Assembly: GCF_900100705.1 (NCBI RefSeq)
Contig: NZ_FNCH01000025.1
Span: forward strand, 1 to 64,000
Source: Pedobacter terrae
GTDB lineage: Bacteria; Bacteroidota; Bacteroidia; Sphingobacteriales; Sphingobacteriaceae
DNA: 64,000 nucleotides
Direction of reading: 5' to 3'
Every line of letters begins with the position of its first letter. Position 1 is the stretch's first letter. The translations under genes and the position numbers were made by a program. The notes beneath the pieces were generated by a model. The model ran no database searches. It saw nothing but the letters and a program-made list of their open reading frames with translations, and had not been told where the DNA came from. Of the stretch, positions 44,359-53,562 are shown piece by piece.

Positions 44359-44709
44359 CTAAATCCCCCGCACATCCTTTCTCACTTCTTTTCTCCAGGC
44401 TTTCCCATATTTCTTGTCCATAAAAGAGGCGACTACTTTATTATAATCTTCAATCCTGATGTCTGAAGGTCCTACACAGCCCAAATCAAAATACACCACA
44501 CCATATTTTCGCTCAAATCGTTCCTGTCCTTTAACACGGGTAGCCACAATCCCTCCCTGAATCAGGAGTTTGAGTTTACCATTTTTAATATCGGCATTGG
44601 CTTGTTTAATGCTTTCCGCTTTAATATGATCAGTGATTAATAAAGGTTTGGCATTTAGGTGTACCGACAGCAAACACAGAATCAACCAAATTATAGTGCT
44701 CTTTTTCAT
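44359..44709 (-). CDS. Hypothetical exported protein
   Basis: A 116-aa protein with a clear signal peptide (MKKSTIIWLILCLLSVHLNA). The mature part includes ERFERKYGVVYFDLGCVGP and a basic C-terminus KKYGKAWRKEVRKDVRG. I recognise this as a recurrent Bacteroidota hypothetical but know no function. A single Cys lies in the GCVGP motif. It begins 17 bp after the stop of tonB on the same strand, so it is probably co-transcribed with it and may act in the periplasm. Confidence 0.75.
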   Translation of the reverse strand: MKKSTIIWLILCLLSVHLNAKPLLITDHIKAESIKQANADIKNGKLKLLIQGGIVATRVKGQERFERKYGVVYFDLGCVGPSDIRIEDYNKVVASFMDKKYGKAWRKEVRKDVRGI

Positions 44710-44726
44710 GGGGTTAGATTGTAAAT

Positions 44727-45569
44727 TTAATTAGAAATCTGAAAATTAATAGCCATATTATACCTCACCCGTACAGGAACACCTTTATTTTTTCCAGGTT
44801 TCCATAGTGGCGATTTTTTAATTACTTTCATGGCTTCTTCATCGCAGCCAAAACCGATCCCTTTTATTACAGAGACATCGGTAATCGACCCATCTTTTTC
44901 TACTACAAAACTCACGTACACCTTACCTGATGCACCTTCATCCTGTGCTCTGGAAGGATACCTTAAGTTACGCTCCATATATTTAGACCATGCCTTGGCA
45001 CCACCATTAAACTCAGGATATTCATCAGCACCTAAATAGATCTCTTTATCTTCCGCTGTTCCAGTACCTTCTTTAGCTGTTCCGGTTCCATCGCCATTAC
45101 CTTTAATATCCGAAATCGTTGCATTAGGCGCAACAATACCATCTTGCGTTTTATCGCTGATCACCGAATTTTCAATTTCTTTAATAGTTGGCGGATCTGG
45201 AAGATCTACTTTATTGACCACAACTACCTGCGATGGTAACGCAATTGTTTTTACTTTAACCGGTTCAGCTTTTGCAGGTTCAACCTTTTTCTCCGGCTCT
45301 GGCGTTTTTGGTTTCATTTGGTGAATCACATTAGTTAAATCAATAACCTTCGCTTTTTCGACAACCACGTTTTCCTTAGGCACTAATTTGTTATAAATTA
45401 AAGGGGAAAAACAGGCGATTACAAACAAACTACCCGATACAAGGAGTACCCTTGTCATAATTGACGAAGATTTAGACCTTAGATCATAAGCGCCATAGTT
45501 TTTGTTGCGGTCTGCAAATACAAGATCGAGCCACTCGGTCTTGTATACGTTAATTGAAGAGTTGAACAT
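44727..45569 (-). CDS. tonB: Energy transducer TonB
   Basis: This 280-aa TonB-family protein has a short cytosolic N-terminus with DLVFADRNKNYGAYDLR, as in Bacteroidota TonB proteins, and one membrane helix at about 38-60. A Pro/Lys/Glu-rich periplasmic spacer (PKTPEPEKKVEPAKAEPVK) follows, then a C-terminal TonB domain with RNLRYPSRAQDEGASGKVYVSFVVEK (about 195-220) and IKKSPLWKPGKNKGVPVRVRYNMAI at the end. It passes proton-motive energy to outer-membrane receptors such as those in this window. It is divergent from glnA. Confidence 0.92.
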   Translation of the reverse strand: MFNSSINVYKTEWLDLVFADRNKNYGAYDLRSKSSSIMTRVLLVSGSLFVIACFSPLIYNKLVPKENVVVEKAKVIDLTNVIHQMKPKTPEPEKKVEPAKAEPVKVKTIALPSQVVVVNKVDLPDPPTIKEIENSVISDKTQDGIVAPNATISDIKGNGDGTGTAKEGTGTAEDKEIYLGADEYPEFNGGAKAWSKYMERNLRYPSRAQDEGASGKVYVSFVVEKDGSITDVSVIKGIGFGCDEEAMKVIKKSPLWKPGKNKGVPVRVRYNMAINFQISN

Positions 45570-45771
45570 AGCTTTTATTTTTATACCATGATGCAGCTAA
45601 ATCCTCAATTCCATAAAATATTCAAAAAATCCATTTTTGTTGCAAAAAATGAAATTTCTCAGCCGAAAACCATTTTTTTATTTCATTTTCAATAAAATTG
45701 ATTTAAATTTTACGATTACTTCACCAGAATTAATAAAATATACTATTTTTGACAAAAAACATAACGAATTA

Positions 45772-47946
45772 ATGAAAAGCTTAAGAACCATCGCATTAAA
45801 AGAGGCTCAAAACAGAATTTCGCCTGAAGTTAAATCTCCTTCTGCTAAAATTTCTGACTTTTTTGGCGCTAATGTATTTGATAAGAAAAAAATGAGAGAT
45901 TTCTTATCTAAAGACGTATATGAGAAATTAATTTCATCGATCAACCAAGGTGAGTTAATTAACGCTGATGACGCTAACCAGATTGCTACGGCCATGAAAT
46001 CATGGGCAATGGCTGCTGGAGCAACCCATTATACACACTGGTTCCAGCCTTTAACCGGTACTACAGCTGAGAAACACGATTCGTTTTTTGAGCCGAGCGG
46101 TGAAGGTGCAATTGAGAAATTTTCTGGTAGCGCTTTAGTTCAGCAAGAACCAGATGCATCGAGTTTCCCTAACGGTGGTATCCGTAATACTTTCGAAGCG
46201 CGTGGTTATACTGCCTGGGATCCTTCATCTCCAGCATTCATTATGGAAAGCAAAGCAGGTAAAACCCTTTGCATCCCAACCGTTTTTGTATCTTATACAG
46301 GAGAAGCATTAGATTATAAAGCACCATTATTAAAAGCATTAGCGGCATTAGATAAAGCGGCTGTTGATGTTTGCCAGTACTTTGATAAAAGCATTACTAA
46401 AGTAAATGCTTCTTTAGGTATTGAGCAAGAATATTTCCTGGTTGATGAGTCGTTATTTAACGCGCGCCCGGATTTATTGTTAACCGGCCGTGCTTTATTC
46501 GGACACATGTCTGCTAAAGGTCAGCAATTAGAAGATCACTATTTCGGTTCTATTCCTGAGCGCGTATTCAGCTACATGGTAGATTTCGAAAACGAGGCCC
46601 TAAAATTAGGTATTCCTTTAAAAACCCGTCATAATGAGGTTGCACCTTCTCAATTCGAATGTGCTCCAATTTATGAAGAAATCAACTTAGCAATCGATCA
46701 CAATCAATTGTTGATGGATTTGATGGAAAAAGTTGCCCGTCGTCACCATTTCCGCGTTTTATTACACGAAAAACCATACGCAGGTATCAATGGATCAGGT
46801 AAACACAACAACTGGTCGTTAATTACCGATACCGGTAAAAACCTATTGGCTCCGGGTAAAACGCCAAAAAATAACTTAATGTTCCTTGCTTTCTTTGTGA
46901 ACACCATTAAAGCAGTTAGCGAGCATGCAGATTTATTACGTGCGAGTATTGCATCAGTAAGTAACGATCACCGTTTAGGTGCTAACGAGGCGCCACCTGC
47001 AATTATCTCTATCTTTTTGGGTTCTCAATTGAACGACGTATTAGATGAAATTGAGCACTCACGTATCAGCAAAAAAATCAAAGAAGATAATGCACTTTGG
47101 TTAGGTATCCCTAAAATCCCTCAGATTTTATTAGATAATACCGATCGTAACCGTACTTCTCCTTTCGCTTTTACCGGTAACAAATTTGAGTTAAGAGCTG
47201 TAGGTTCTTCTGCAAACTCTTCTGCGCCAATGACCATCTTAAATGCGATTATGGCCGAGCAATTAATTAAATTCAAAGCTGAGGTTGATAAATTAATTAA
47301 GAAAGGTGATAAAAAAGACATCGCTTTATTAACGGTGATCAAAAAATACATCAAAGAATCTAAATCAATCCGTTTCGAAGGTAATGGTTATAGCCAGGAG
47401 TGGGAAGATGAGGCTGCAACACGCGGTTTATCAAACATTAAAACTACACCAAAAGCTTTAGATGCTTACTTAACTGAAAAATCGGCTGATTTATTTGCTA
47501 CAACAGGTATTTACAGCTCACGTGAAATTCATGCCCGTCATGAAATCATGTTAGAAAACTTCTACAAAAAATTACAGATCGAAGCACGTGTAATGGGCGA
47601 AGTAGCCAACACGGCGATCATTCCTGCTGCAATTGCTTACCAAAACTCTTTGATCGAAAACGTAAAAGGATTAAAAGAAATTGGTGTAAACAGTAAAGTT
47701 TCTATCGATATCGTTAAAAAATTATCTGAACACTTAGATATCGTTAAAACCAATATCGATGCGATGTTAGAAGAACGTAAAGTAACCAACAAAATCGAAG
47801 ACACCCGCGAAAAAGCGATTGCTTACGATGAGAAAGTTAAATCTTACTTCGATACCATCCGCTACCATGCCGATAAATTAGAACAAATTGTAGACGATAG
47901 CGTTTGGCCTTTACCAAAATTCAGAGAATTATTATTCATGAAATAG
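45772..47946 (+). CDS. glnA: Glutamine synthetase, type III
   Basis: The 724-aa enzyme makes glutamine from glutamate, ammonia and ATP. The large type III form is typical of Bacteroidota. Visible are the type III N-terminal GANVFDKKKMRDFLSKDVYEK, ATHYTHWFQPLTGTTAEKHDSF, GIEQEYFLVDESLFNARPDL, RHNEVAPSQFECAPIYEE and INGSGKHNNWS. The ATG at 45772 gives the normal length of about 725 residues. The frame is open 45 codons further upstream, but that part is AT-rich and non-conserved. A TATTTTTG -7-like box lies at 45744-45751. A terminator follows. Confidence 0.95.
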   Translation: MKSLRTIALKEAQNRISPEVKSPSAKISDFFGANVFDKKKMRDFLSKDVYEKLISSINQGELINADDANQIATAMKSWAMAAGATHYTHWFQPLTGTTAEKHDSFFEPSGEGAIEKFSGSALVQQEPDASSFPNGGIRNTFEARGYTAWDPSSPAFIMESKAGKTLCIPTVFVSYTGEALDYKAPLLKALAALDKAAVDVCQYFDKSITKVNASLGIEQEYFLVDESLFNARPDLLLTGRALFGHMSAKGQQLEDHYFGSIPERVFSYMVDFENEALKLGIPLKTRHNEVAPSQFECAPIYEEINLAIDHNQLLMDLMEKVARRHHFRVLLHEKPYAGINGSGKHNNWSLITDTGKNLLAPGKTPKNNLMFLAFFVNTIKAVSEHADLLRASIASVSNDHRLGANEAPPAIISIFLGSQLNDVLDEIEHSRISKKIKEDNALWLGIPKIPQILLDNTDRNRTSPFAFTGNKFELRAVGSSANSSAPMTILNAIMAEQLIKFKAEVDKLIKKGDKKDIALLTVIKKYIKESKSIRFEGNGYSQEWEDEAATRGLSNIKTTPKALDAYLTEKSADLFATTGIYSSREIHARHEIMLENFYKKLQIEARVMGEVANTAIIPAAIAYQNSLIENVKGLKEIGVNSKVSIDIVKKLSEHLDIVKTNIDAMLEERKVTNKIEDTREKAIAYDEKVKSYFDTIRYHADKLEQIVDDSVWPLPKFRELLFMK

Positions 47947-47972
47947 ATTTTAAGCCGTAGGGTTTAAGGTAT

Positions 47973-48003
47973 AGGGCGTAAGGTTTAACTTTACGCCCTT
48001 TTT
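47973..48003 (+). terminator. Rho-independent terminator of glnA
   Basis: GGGCGTAAGG (from 47974) and CTTTACGCCC (ending 47998) form a near-perfect hairpin with a TTTAA loop, followed by TTTTT. It lies about 25 bp after the glnA stop. Confidence 0.8.
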
Positions 48004-48233
48004 CGTTTCATAAAATTCGTCATTGCGAAGAGGAACGATGAAGCAATCTTACAAAGATCGCTATACATATACCCATCAACTTATATGTCGTTAAATCCTT
48101 AATGTGGTTAAAGATTTAGGAAATGATAAAAATTAATAGTCCTCATGTCCTGATAACGAATGGTCGAAAAGTTTGATATGTGCTCAGCTATCTTTTTTTC
48201 TGGTTTGCATTAACCACTGCTTCTCAGTTAAGA

Positions 48234-48297
48234 TAGTCCTGCTTTCCTTTCTGCTATAAAGTTTTCTTCCTCTTAAAATTCATCTCTCATAGCATCC
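48234..48297 (+). repeat. Imperfect 64-nt direct repeat, copy 1
   Basis: The segment from TAGTCCTGCTTTCC to CATAGCATCC is repeated at 48422-48485 with about ten differences, almost all transitions. Confidence 0.75.
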
Positions 48298-48421
48298 CCC
48301 TGCATATCGTCATCCTGAACTTCAGCCAGGCCATTCGGACGGGTGTTTCAGGATCTAAAACGCATAATTATAAATGGCAAAAGGTTTTCTGGAAAGCAAT
48401 ACCCCTGCGCATCGGCAAAGC

Positions 48422-48485
48422 TAGTCCTGCTTTCCTTCCTGCTGTAGAGCTTTCCTCGTCTCAAAATCCATCTCTCACAGCATCC
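48422..48485 (+). repeat. Imperfect 64-nt direct repeat, copy 2
   Basis: The segment from TAGTCCTGCTTTCC to CACAGCATCC is the second copy, 188 bp from the first and the same length with no gaps. Confidence 0.75.
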
Positions 48486-48782
48486 ATTCATCCGATAGCC
48501 TTCGGATCAGGTTTATTTAACAATAGACAGTGCAAGGAAAAAACCCGCCACAAAGAAACAAACTTGGTAACCTAAGCCCGATCCGATAGGTATCGGATGT
48601 ACGGATGCCGTTTTATCCATTAAGTATTTTCCTATCCGATAAATTAAATCGACGGGAGGAAATTCGGGGCTGCTAGCCGCCGTAGAAAACGAACGTTCAC
48701 TTACAAAACCTCTTCTGATTATTTATTTTGCAACAGACTTTGGACTTCTGACTCCGGACTTCAGACTTTCTATCTTCTCCCC

Positions 48783-48813
48783 TTTTACCTTCCACCTTAA
48801 AAAACTATCTTTG
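48783..48813 (+). promoter_or_regulatory. Promoter of purM
   Basis: TATCTTTG at 48806-48813 matches the Bacteroidota -7 consensus. TTTT at 48783-48786 stands at the proper 19-nt distance as a weak -33 element. Transcription would start about 48820, practically at the purM ATG (48821), so the mRNA may be nearly leaderless. Confidence 0.5.
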
Positions 48814-48820
48814 CGGCAAC

Positions 48821-50002
48821 ATGAGTGATAACAGGTACAATCAACGTGGCGTTTCTGCCTCAAAAGAAGATGTGCACAATGCCATCAAAAACATCGATAA
48901 AGGAATTTTCCCAAAAGCATTCTGCAAAATCATTCCCGATATTTTAGGCGGTGATGAGGCCTGCTGTAATATTATGCATGCTGACGGTGCCGGCACCAAA
49001 TCATCTTTAGCTTATGTTTATTGGAAAGAAACCGGCGATATTTCGGTTTGGAAAGGTATTGCGCAAGATGCCATTATCATGAATATTGACGACCTGATCT
49101 GCGTTGGTGCTACCGATAACATCCTCTTGTCATCAACCATTGGCCGCAATAAAAATCTTATTCCTGGTGAAGTAATTGCTGCTGTAATTAATGGCACAGA
49201 AGAAATCCTGGCCGATTTACGAGAGCAAGGCATTACCATTTACTCCACAGGTGGTGAGACAGCCGATGTGGGCGATTTGGTTCGTACAATCATCGTCGAT
49301 TCTACAGTCACCTGTCGCTTAAAGCGTGAGGAAATCATTAGTAACGATAACATTAAACCGGGCGACGTCATTGTGGCGTTAGCCTCTTCGGGGCAAGCTA
49401 CTTACGAAACCGAATATAACGGCGGTATGGGTTCAAACGGCTTAACTTCTGCCCGTCATGATGTTTTCGAAAAATCTATAGCCAATACTTATCCTGAAAG
49501 TTTTGATCCGGCCGTGCCATTCGACCTGGTTTTCTCTGGTGGCAAAAAACTGACAGATGAAATTGAAATTGAAGGTCACGGTAAAATAACCGTGGGCAAA
49601 CTGGTACTTTCTCCTACCCGTACCTATGCGCCGGTAATTAAACAGATTTTGGAGAAACACCGCAGTCAGATTAATGGTATCGTACATTGCAGCGGTGGTG
49701 CGCAAACCAAAGTACTTCACTTCATCAACGATGATATCCATGTCATAAAAGATGATTTATTCCCTGTTCCACCATTATTTAAGCTGATCCAGGAACAATC
49801 GGGTACCGATTGGAAGGAAATGTACAAAGTATTTAACATGGGACACAGAATGGAGCTTTATGTACCAAAGGAAATTGCAGATAGCCTAATCGAAATTTCT
49901 AAAAGTTTTAATATCGATGCCAAAATCATCGGCCGCGTAGAAAAAGGCGATCAGAAACAGGTAACTATTGAGAGCGAAAAAGGCACTTTCGTTTATAACT
50001 AA
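48821..50002 (+). CDS. purM: Phosphoribosylformylglycinamidine cyclo-ligase (AIR synthase)
   Basis: This 393-aa protein closes FGAM to AIR in purine synthesis, the step after PurL. Motifs are CNIMHADGAGTKSSLAYVYW, AIIMNIDDLICVGA, TGGETADVGDLVRT and, late in the protein, IVHCSGGAQTKVLHF and FNMGHRMELYV. It is the longer AIR-synthase form found in Bacteroidota (about 390 residues). It stands alone, about 5 kb from purL, with a probable promoter directly upstream. Confidence 0.94.
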   Translation: MSDNRYNQRGVSASKEDVHNAIKNIDKGIFPKAFCKIIPDILGGDEACCNIMHADGAGTKSSLAYVYWKETGDISVWKGIAQDAIIMNIDDLICVGATDNILLSSTIGRNKNLIPGEVIAAVINGTEEILADLREQGITIYSTGGETADVGDLVRTIIVDSTVTCRLKREEIISNDNIKPGDVIVALASSGQATYETEYNGGMGSNGLTSARHDVFEKSIANTYPESFDPAVPFDLVFSGGKKLTDEIEIEGHGKITVGKLVLSPTRTYAPVIKQILEKHRSQINGIVHCSGGAQTKVLHFINDDIHVIKDDLFPVPPLFKLIQEQSGTDWKEMYKVFNMGHRMELYVPKEIADSLIEISKSFNIDAKIIGRVEKGDQKQVTIESEKGTFVYN

Positions 50003-50259
50003 CCTGCGTATGGAGCTTAACCGATCTGTAACTTGCATAATTAGTTCGTTTTTTTCGACTAGAGCCTAGTCCAGAAGCTTTGGGAGAGAAATCTTTGACT
50101 GTACTTTAGAATAAAGTTAAAGATTTTGCTTCGCGCCTTCGGTTCTCGTCTTCTGTCAAAATGACGAATATTTATAACACAAAATAATTAATGTATTGAT
50201 ATTCAAACAAAAACCTCTAAAAATCACATTAGTTAAGTAATAAAAATAATTTACAATAA
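50003..50259. other. Intergenic with a repeat-like segment
   Basis: No gene. Around 50085-50165 the sequence has the form of a dispersed repeat, including GAGAGAAATCTTTGACTG, CTTCGCGCCTTCGG and TGTCAAAATGACGAAT. Confidence 0.4.
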
Positions 50260-50382
50260 TCAATAATGGCCTTTTAGGGATTCTATATAAATAATATCTT
50301 CTGTAGCTATATATACGATTCTATGCTCCTCATTTATTATTCTTGACCATTTACTATTTAGATCGTATTTAAAGCCTCTGAT
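50260..50382 (-). pseudogene. YoeB/Txe-type toxin, C-terminal fragment
   Basis: After an in-frame TAA the minus strand reads IRGFKYDLNSKWSRIINEEH, RIVYIATEDIIYIESLKGHY and a stop. This is the end of YoeB/Txe mRNA interferases (LKGxLxGxWSRRINxEHRLVYxVxDxxIxIxSCKGHY). Roughly the first half of the toxin and any antitoxin gene are absent. The catalytic region's C-terminal His-Tyr is kept, but the piece is too short to fold. Confidence 0.8.
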
Positions 50383-50401
50383 TTATTTGGAATTAGTCTC
50401 A

Positions 50402-51031
50402 TCATCTCATCAGTAAGTCATCCATAAAAGAGATCAAATCATTTACGTTGTCCTCGAAATCGTTTAAAAATCCTTGTAGATGGTGATAATTAAAGTTAAA
50501 AGCTCTATATTTTTTACCCAACTTGACCTCAATTAAACAATTACCTTGCTGTTCAATCATTTTGTGCTTTGTTGAATGTGCTTGTTTTATTCCATCATAC
50601 GTAAATACCTTATTTAGACGTAACTTCTCAATCACATTGCAAGGGTTTATTAATATTGAATTTTCTGTTTTTTTATATTTCGCAGACCTACCGCTGATGG
50701 AATAATTTGGTGTTGAAGAATTTAGGTGAATATTTTTAAAGAATTCTTTTGACACACGTGTCGTATCCTGATCGGATTGAATCTGATATATATAGACATT
50801 CCGGTTCTGCCTACCGTGAAAAAGATAAAGGCGAAATTCAATGTCTTTTTGACTATCATTGATACTGTTTCGGGAAGGACTTCCAATAAATTTGTGTGTT
50901 AAGTATTTGGAAGAAGTGTCCAGCTTAAAATCAAAGTCTGCTGTATTTTTATTATCACATATAAGGCTTTGACCACTGGCAAAAGTTGATACTAATATCT
51001 GCATAAATAAAAATTTTAAAAATAGTTTCAT
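50402..51031 (-). CDS. Hypothetical exported protein
   Basis: The 209-aa protein starts MKLFLKFLFMQILVSTFASGQS, a good signal peptide, and continues with a charged mature domain including KYLTHKFIGSPSRNS, RLYLFHGRQNRNVYIYQIQ and a C-terminal NDFEDNVNDLISFMDDLLMR. The frame is open 35 codons further upstream, but the signal peptide fixes the start at 51031. I do not recognise the family. It is divergent from the LytTR regulator gene with about 170 bp between them, so joint regulation is possible. Confidence 0.7.
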   Translation of the reverse strand: MKLFLKFLFMQILVSTFASGQSLICDNKNTADFDFKLDTSSKYLTHKFIGSPSRNSINDSQKDIEFRLYLFHGRQNRNVYIYQIQSDQDTTRVSKEFFKNIHLNSSTPNYSISGRSAKYKKTENSILINPCNVIEKLRLNKVFTYDGIKQAHSTKHKMIEQQGNCLIEVKLGKKYRAFNFNYHHLQGFLNDFEDNVNDLISFMDDLLMR

Positions 51032-51199
51032 AATTGAATTATTTAATGAATATTGTGAAAAAAAATTGGCAGTTGAATTGATGTAGTACTTTTTAGGAGA
51101 AAGACATATTGAAAAAACCATTCTTTCAGAATACAAAAAACGCTCTCAGGTAAAATATCTTTAGTGCCATTATGTTACAATAAAAACTTAAGTCTAGCT

Positions 51200-51937
51200 A
51201 TGTATAAGTGTGTAATAATTGATGATGAACTTCATGCTGTTGAATATTTAGAAAACTATATTTCAAGATTACCAAACTTTGAAATTACCGGTTCATATAC
51301 TGATCCGTTGAAAGCACTAACAGATATACTTGAGGGGCCATCTGTGGACCTCATACTTATGGATGTTGATATGCCTGAAATTTCCGGAATTGAATTATCA
51401 AAGGCTATTCGCAAGAAAACTTCGAAACTCGTTTTTACGACATCACATACCAAATATGGGTTCGACGCTTTTGAAGTAGAAGCAGACGGCTATATTCTAA
51501 AACCATATAATTTTGCTAAATTTATGCAGGTGATTAACAGGCTTTTCATCGAACCCAAGCAACTTGAAAAATCAAGCGAAAATAGGCGCTTTTTTTTTGT
51601 GCGAACGAGTAAAGCAAATAACATGAAAATAGTCAAAGTTTTTTTCAACGAAATCATTGCCATTGAAAGCAATTTAAACTATGTCCAAATTCATACGTGC
51701 CAGGGTAGCGTAGAAACCTACATGTCATTAACAGAACTAGACTTACAACTCAACCAGGTACCGGATCTTGTCCGTTTCCAGCGAAGCTTCATTGTGAATA
51801 AATCTAGAATAGATAACATTGAAGGAAATATAATTCGAATGGATAATGGACTTAAGATCTCGGTGGGTAATTATTACAAAAAAAGTTTTGATGATTTTAT
51901 TTCAAAGAACCTGATAAAGTCAAATAAGAGAGGTTAA
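51200..51937 (+). CDS. LytTR-family response regulator
   Basis: This 245-aa protein has a receiver domain and a LytTR DNA-binding domain. In the receiver, VIIDDELHAVEYL carries the acidic pair, DLILMDVDMPEISGIEL the phosphorylated Asp, VFTTSHTKYGFDAF the Thr/Ser, and GYILKPYN the Lys. The LytTR part has FNEIIAIESNLNYVQIHT and VRFQRSFIVNKSRIDNI. The ATG at 51200 gives the usual start; an earlier frame extension adds 12 unrelated codons. The sensor kinase gene follows after about 250 bp, then an outer-membrane receptor and the GG-peptide locus, which it may control. Confidence 0.93.
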   Translation: MYKCVIIDDELHAVEYLENYISRLPNFEITGSYTDPLKALTDILEGPSVDLILMDVDMPEISGIELSKAIRKKTSKLVFTTSHTKYGFDAFEVEADGYILKPYNFAKFMQVINRLFIEPKQLEKSSENRRFFFVRTSKANNMKIVKVFFNEIIAIESNLNYVQIHTCQGSVETYMSLTELDLQLNQVPDLVRFQRSFIVNKSRIDNIEGNIIRMDNGLKISVGNYYKKSFDDFISKNLIKSNKRG

Positions 51938-52189
51938 TCATGCGAAACAATTTTTTAATCTTCAAAATCGAAATATAGGAAATGGTCAAGGTGACATTTG
52001 TTGGTTCAGTAAGTACCGTATCGTAGAAATATTCTTTTTTTTTGGAACTGAAAATAAAAATGGTTTGTGCTGTTAGCTTTTTTTTAGGACTGGTCATATC
52101 TTTTTTTTCCTGAAACTATTGCTAACCGTACGCTTAAGAAAAAAAGTTATACTGAAACAAAATCCACTTATATAGAATACCTAGAATTG

Positions 52190-53272
52190 ATGAAAAACAT
52201 TCTTGTGAAATGGACAGCTGAGATGTCGATTCATATATTAATTTGGATCATATTTATATTTTATGAAACAGTGCTTACTGGACTTGTGCTCGGTTCATTC
52301 GCAAATCCATTAGTGTATATCTTGCATTACCTTATTAACATTTCTTTTTTTTATTTCTGTGGTGGTATTGCACTCCCTAACGCATTTACTGATCTTAATA
52401 AGTCAATTTGGAAAGTTCCAGTACTAATCATACCGGGAATTATATACTTTATTCTTACAGGTTATTTAGCAGATATTTGGTTGACTAAAAACGGTTTACT
52501 AGCAAATAATGTCAGCCTCAACTTTAATAAGGAATATATACTTAGGGTGCTGTACAGGTGCTTCTACTTCTTGGGATTTTCTACAGGATATTATTTTCTA
52601 AAACAGTTTATTAAAGCGAGAAAAAATACTGAGCTACAGGAGAAAAGACGTTATGAAGAGATTATCAAAGTAGAAAAGATGGAAAAAGCACTATCTCGTG
52701 CTCAGAATGCTTTCTTAAAGGCACAAATTAAACCTCACTTCCTGTTTAACACCCTTGATTATGTTTACCATAACTTAGAGGAAGAGTCAAATGCAGCAAA
52801 CGCTATACTAGCATTATCTGATATGATGCGATTTGCCGTAGATCTGGATGAAGTATCTGAATTTATACCGTTTTGGAATGAAATACTTCAGTCCGAAAAA
52901 CTGATTAGTATCTATCAGTTAAGGGCAAATCATAAGCTCAATATAAAAAGCTCATTTTCAAAAGACCTCGAAAAAGCAAAATTTTTGCCATTAGTATTGC
53001 TCACATTAACTGAAAATATTTTTAAGCATGGCGATCTTGGAAATCCTGTATATCCTGCCTCTATTAGTGCAAGGGTTAAGGGAAAAAGGATTGAAATTGA
53101 ATCGAAAAATCTAGCTAAAGGCCGTTTAGTAAGCAATACGTTAAGCAGTGGATTGAAAAACATTGAAAAGCGGCTTCAATTTACTTATGGATCCAATGCA
53201 TCAATTAACAGCAAATTGGATCCTAACATGGTATTCCATTTATCAATTTCTTTTCCCGCTTTGTTCTATTAA
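52190..53272 (+). CDS. LytS-type sensor histidine kinase
   Basis: The 360-aa protein has four or five N-terminal membrane helices (about 8-145), a coiled-coil linker (KNTELQEKRRYEEIIKVEKM), and a His_kinase domain (PF06580). AQIKPHFLFNTLDYVYHN holds the phosphorylated His, MMRFAVDLDEVSEFIPFWNE the second block, and PLVLLTLTENIFKHG the N-box. The C-terminal ATPase part is short and ends SSGLKNIEKRLQFTYG. It is the partner of the LytTR regulator. No separate sensory domain exists outside the membrane helices, as in peptide- or envelope-sensing kinases of this group. Confidence 0.92.
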   Translation: MKNILVKWTAEMSIHILIWIIFIFYETVLTGLVLGSFANPLVYILHYLINISFFYFCGGIALPNAFTDLNKSIWKVPVLIIPGIIYFILTGYLADIWLTKNGLLANNVSLNFNKEYILRVLYRCFYFLGFSTGYYFLKQFIKARKNTELQEKRRYEEIIKVEKMEKALSRAQNAFLKAQIKPHFLFNTLDYVYHNLEEESNAANAILALSDMMRFAVDLDEVSEFIPFWNEILQSEKLISIYQLRANHKLNIKSSFSKDLEKAKFLPLVLLTLTENIFKHGDLGNPVYPASISARVKGKRIEIESKNLAKGRLVSNTLSSGLKNIEKRLQFTYGSNASINSKLDPNMVFHLSISFPALFY

Positions 53273-53562
53273 GCGCGGGCACCAATCTCATCCTTTCTGA
53301 TATTATAAACTGAATCTAATATTTTGGGTTGACATGGTTATTCCGAGGGCATTAAAGTATTTCCTCAGATATATTATTTTAATATAATACCAAATCATTA
53401 ATACATAAATTATTTAATTGGTCTAGGTCTTTAGAATACTTTAGTCAATAAGATCTAGCACTGCCCTAGATAATGTGTAAACCTTAAAACCATGGTATCC
53501 AGCCTCTATGCATTACTAATGGTTACCTTGAAATAGACTGACAACTTAATAAAACATTTTTG

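Larger units (their letters stand above)
48004..48782. other. Repeat-rich intergenic region between glnA and purM
   Basis: No gene is visible over about 780 bp. It holds several dispersed repeats: CGTCATTGCGAAGAGGAACG... at about 48018-48052, CGTCATCCTGAACTT...TTTCAGGATC at about 48309-48356, the 64-nt direct repeat pair at 48234 and 48422, and the palindrome ATCCGATA-GG-TATCGGAT at 48581-48598. Confidence 0.6.

Noticed and set aside
45637..45771. The upstream extension of the type III glutamine synthetase.
   Set aside because: It is AT-rich, non-conserved and makes the protein longer than the family; the ATG at 45772 gives the standard 724 residues.
48004..48782. A CRISPR array between glnA and purM.
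   Set aside because: The repeats are of different families, with only two copies of the 64-nt unit and no regular spacers; no cas genes are present.
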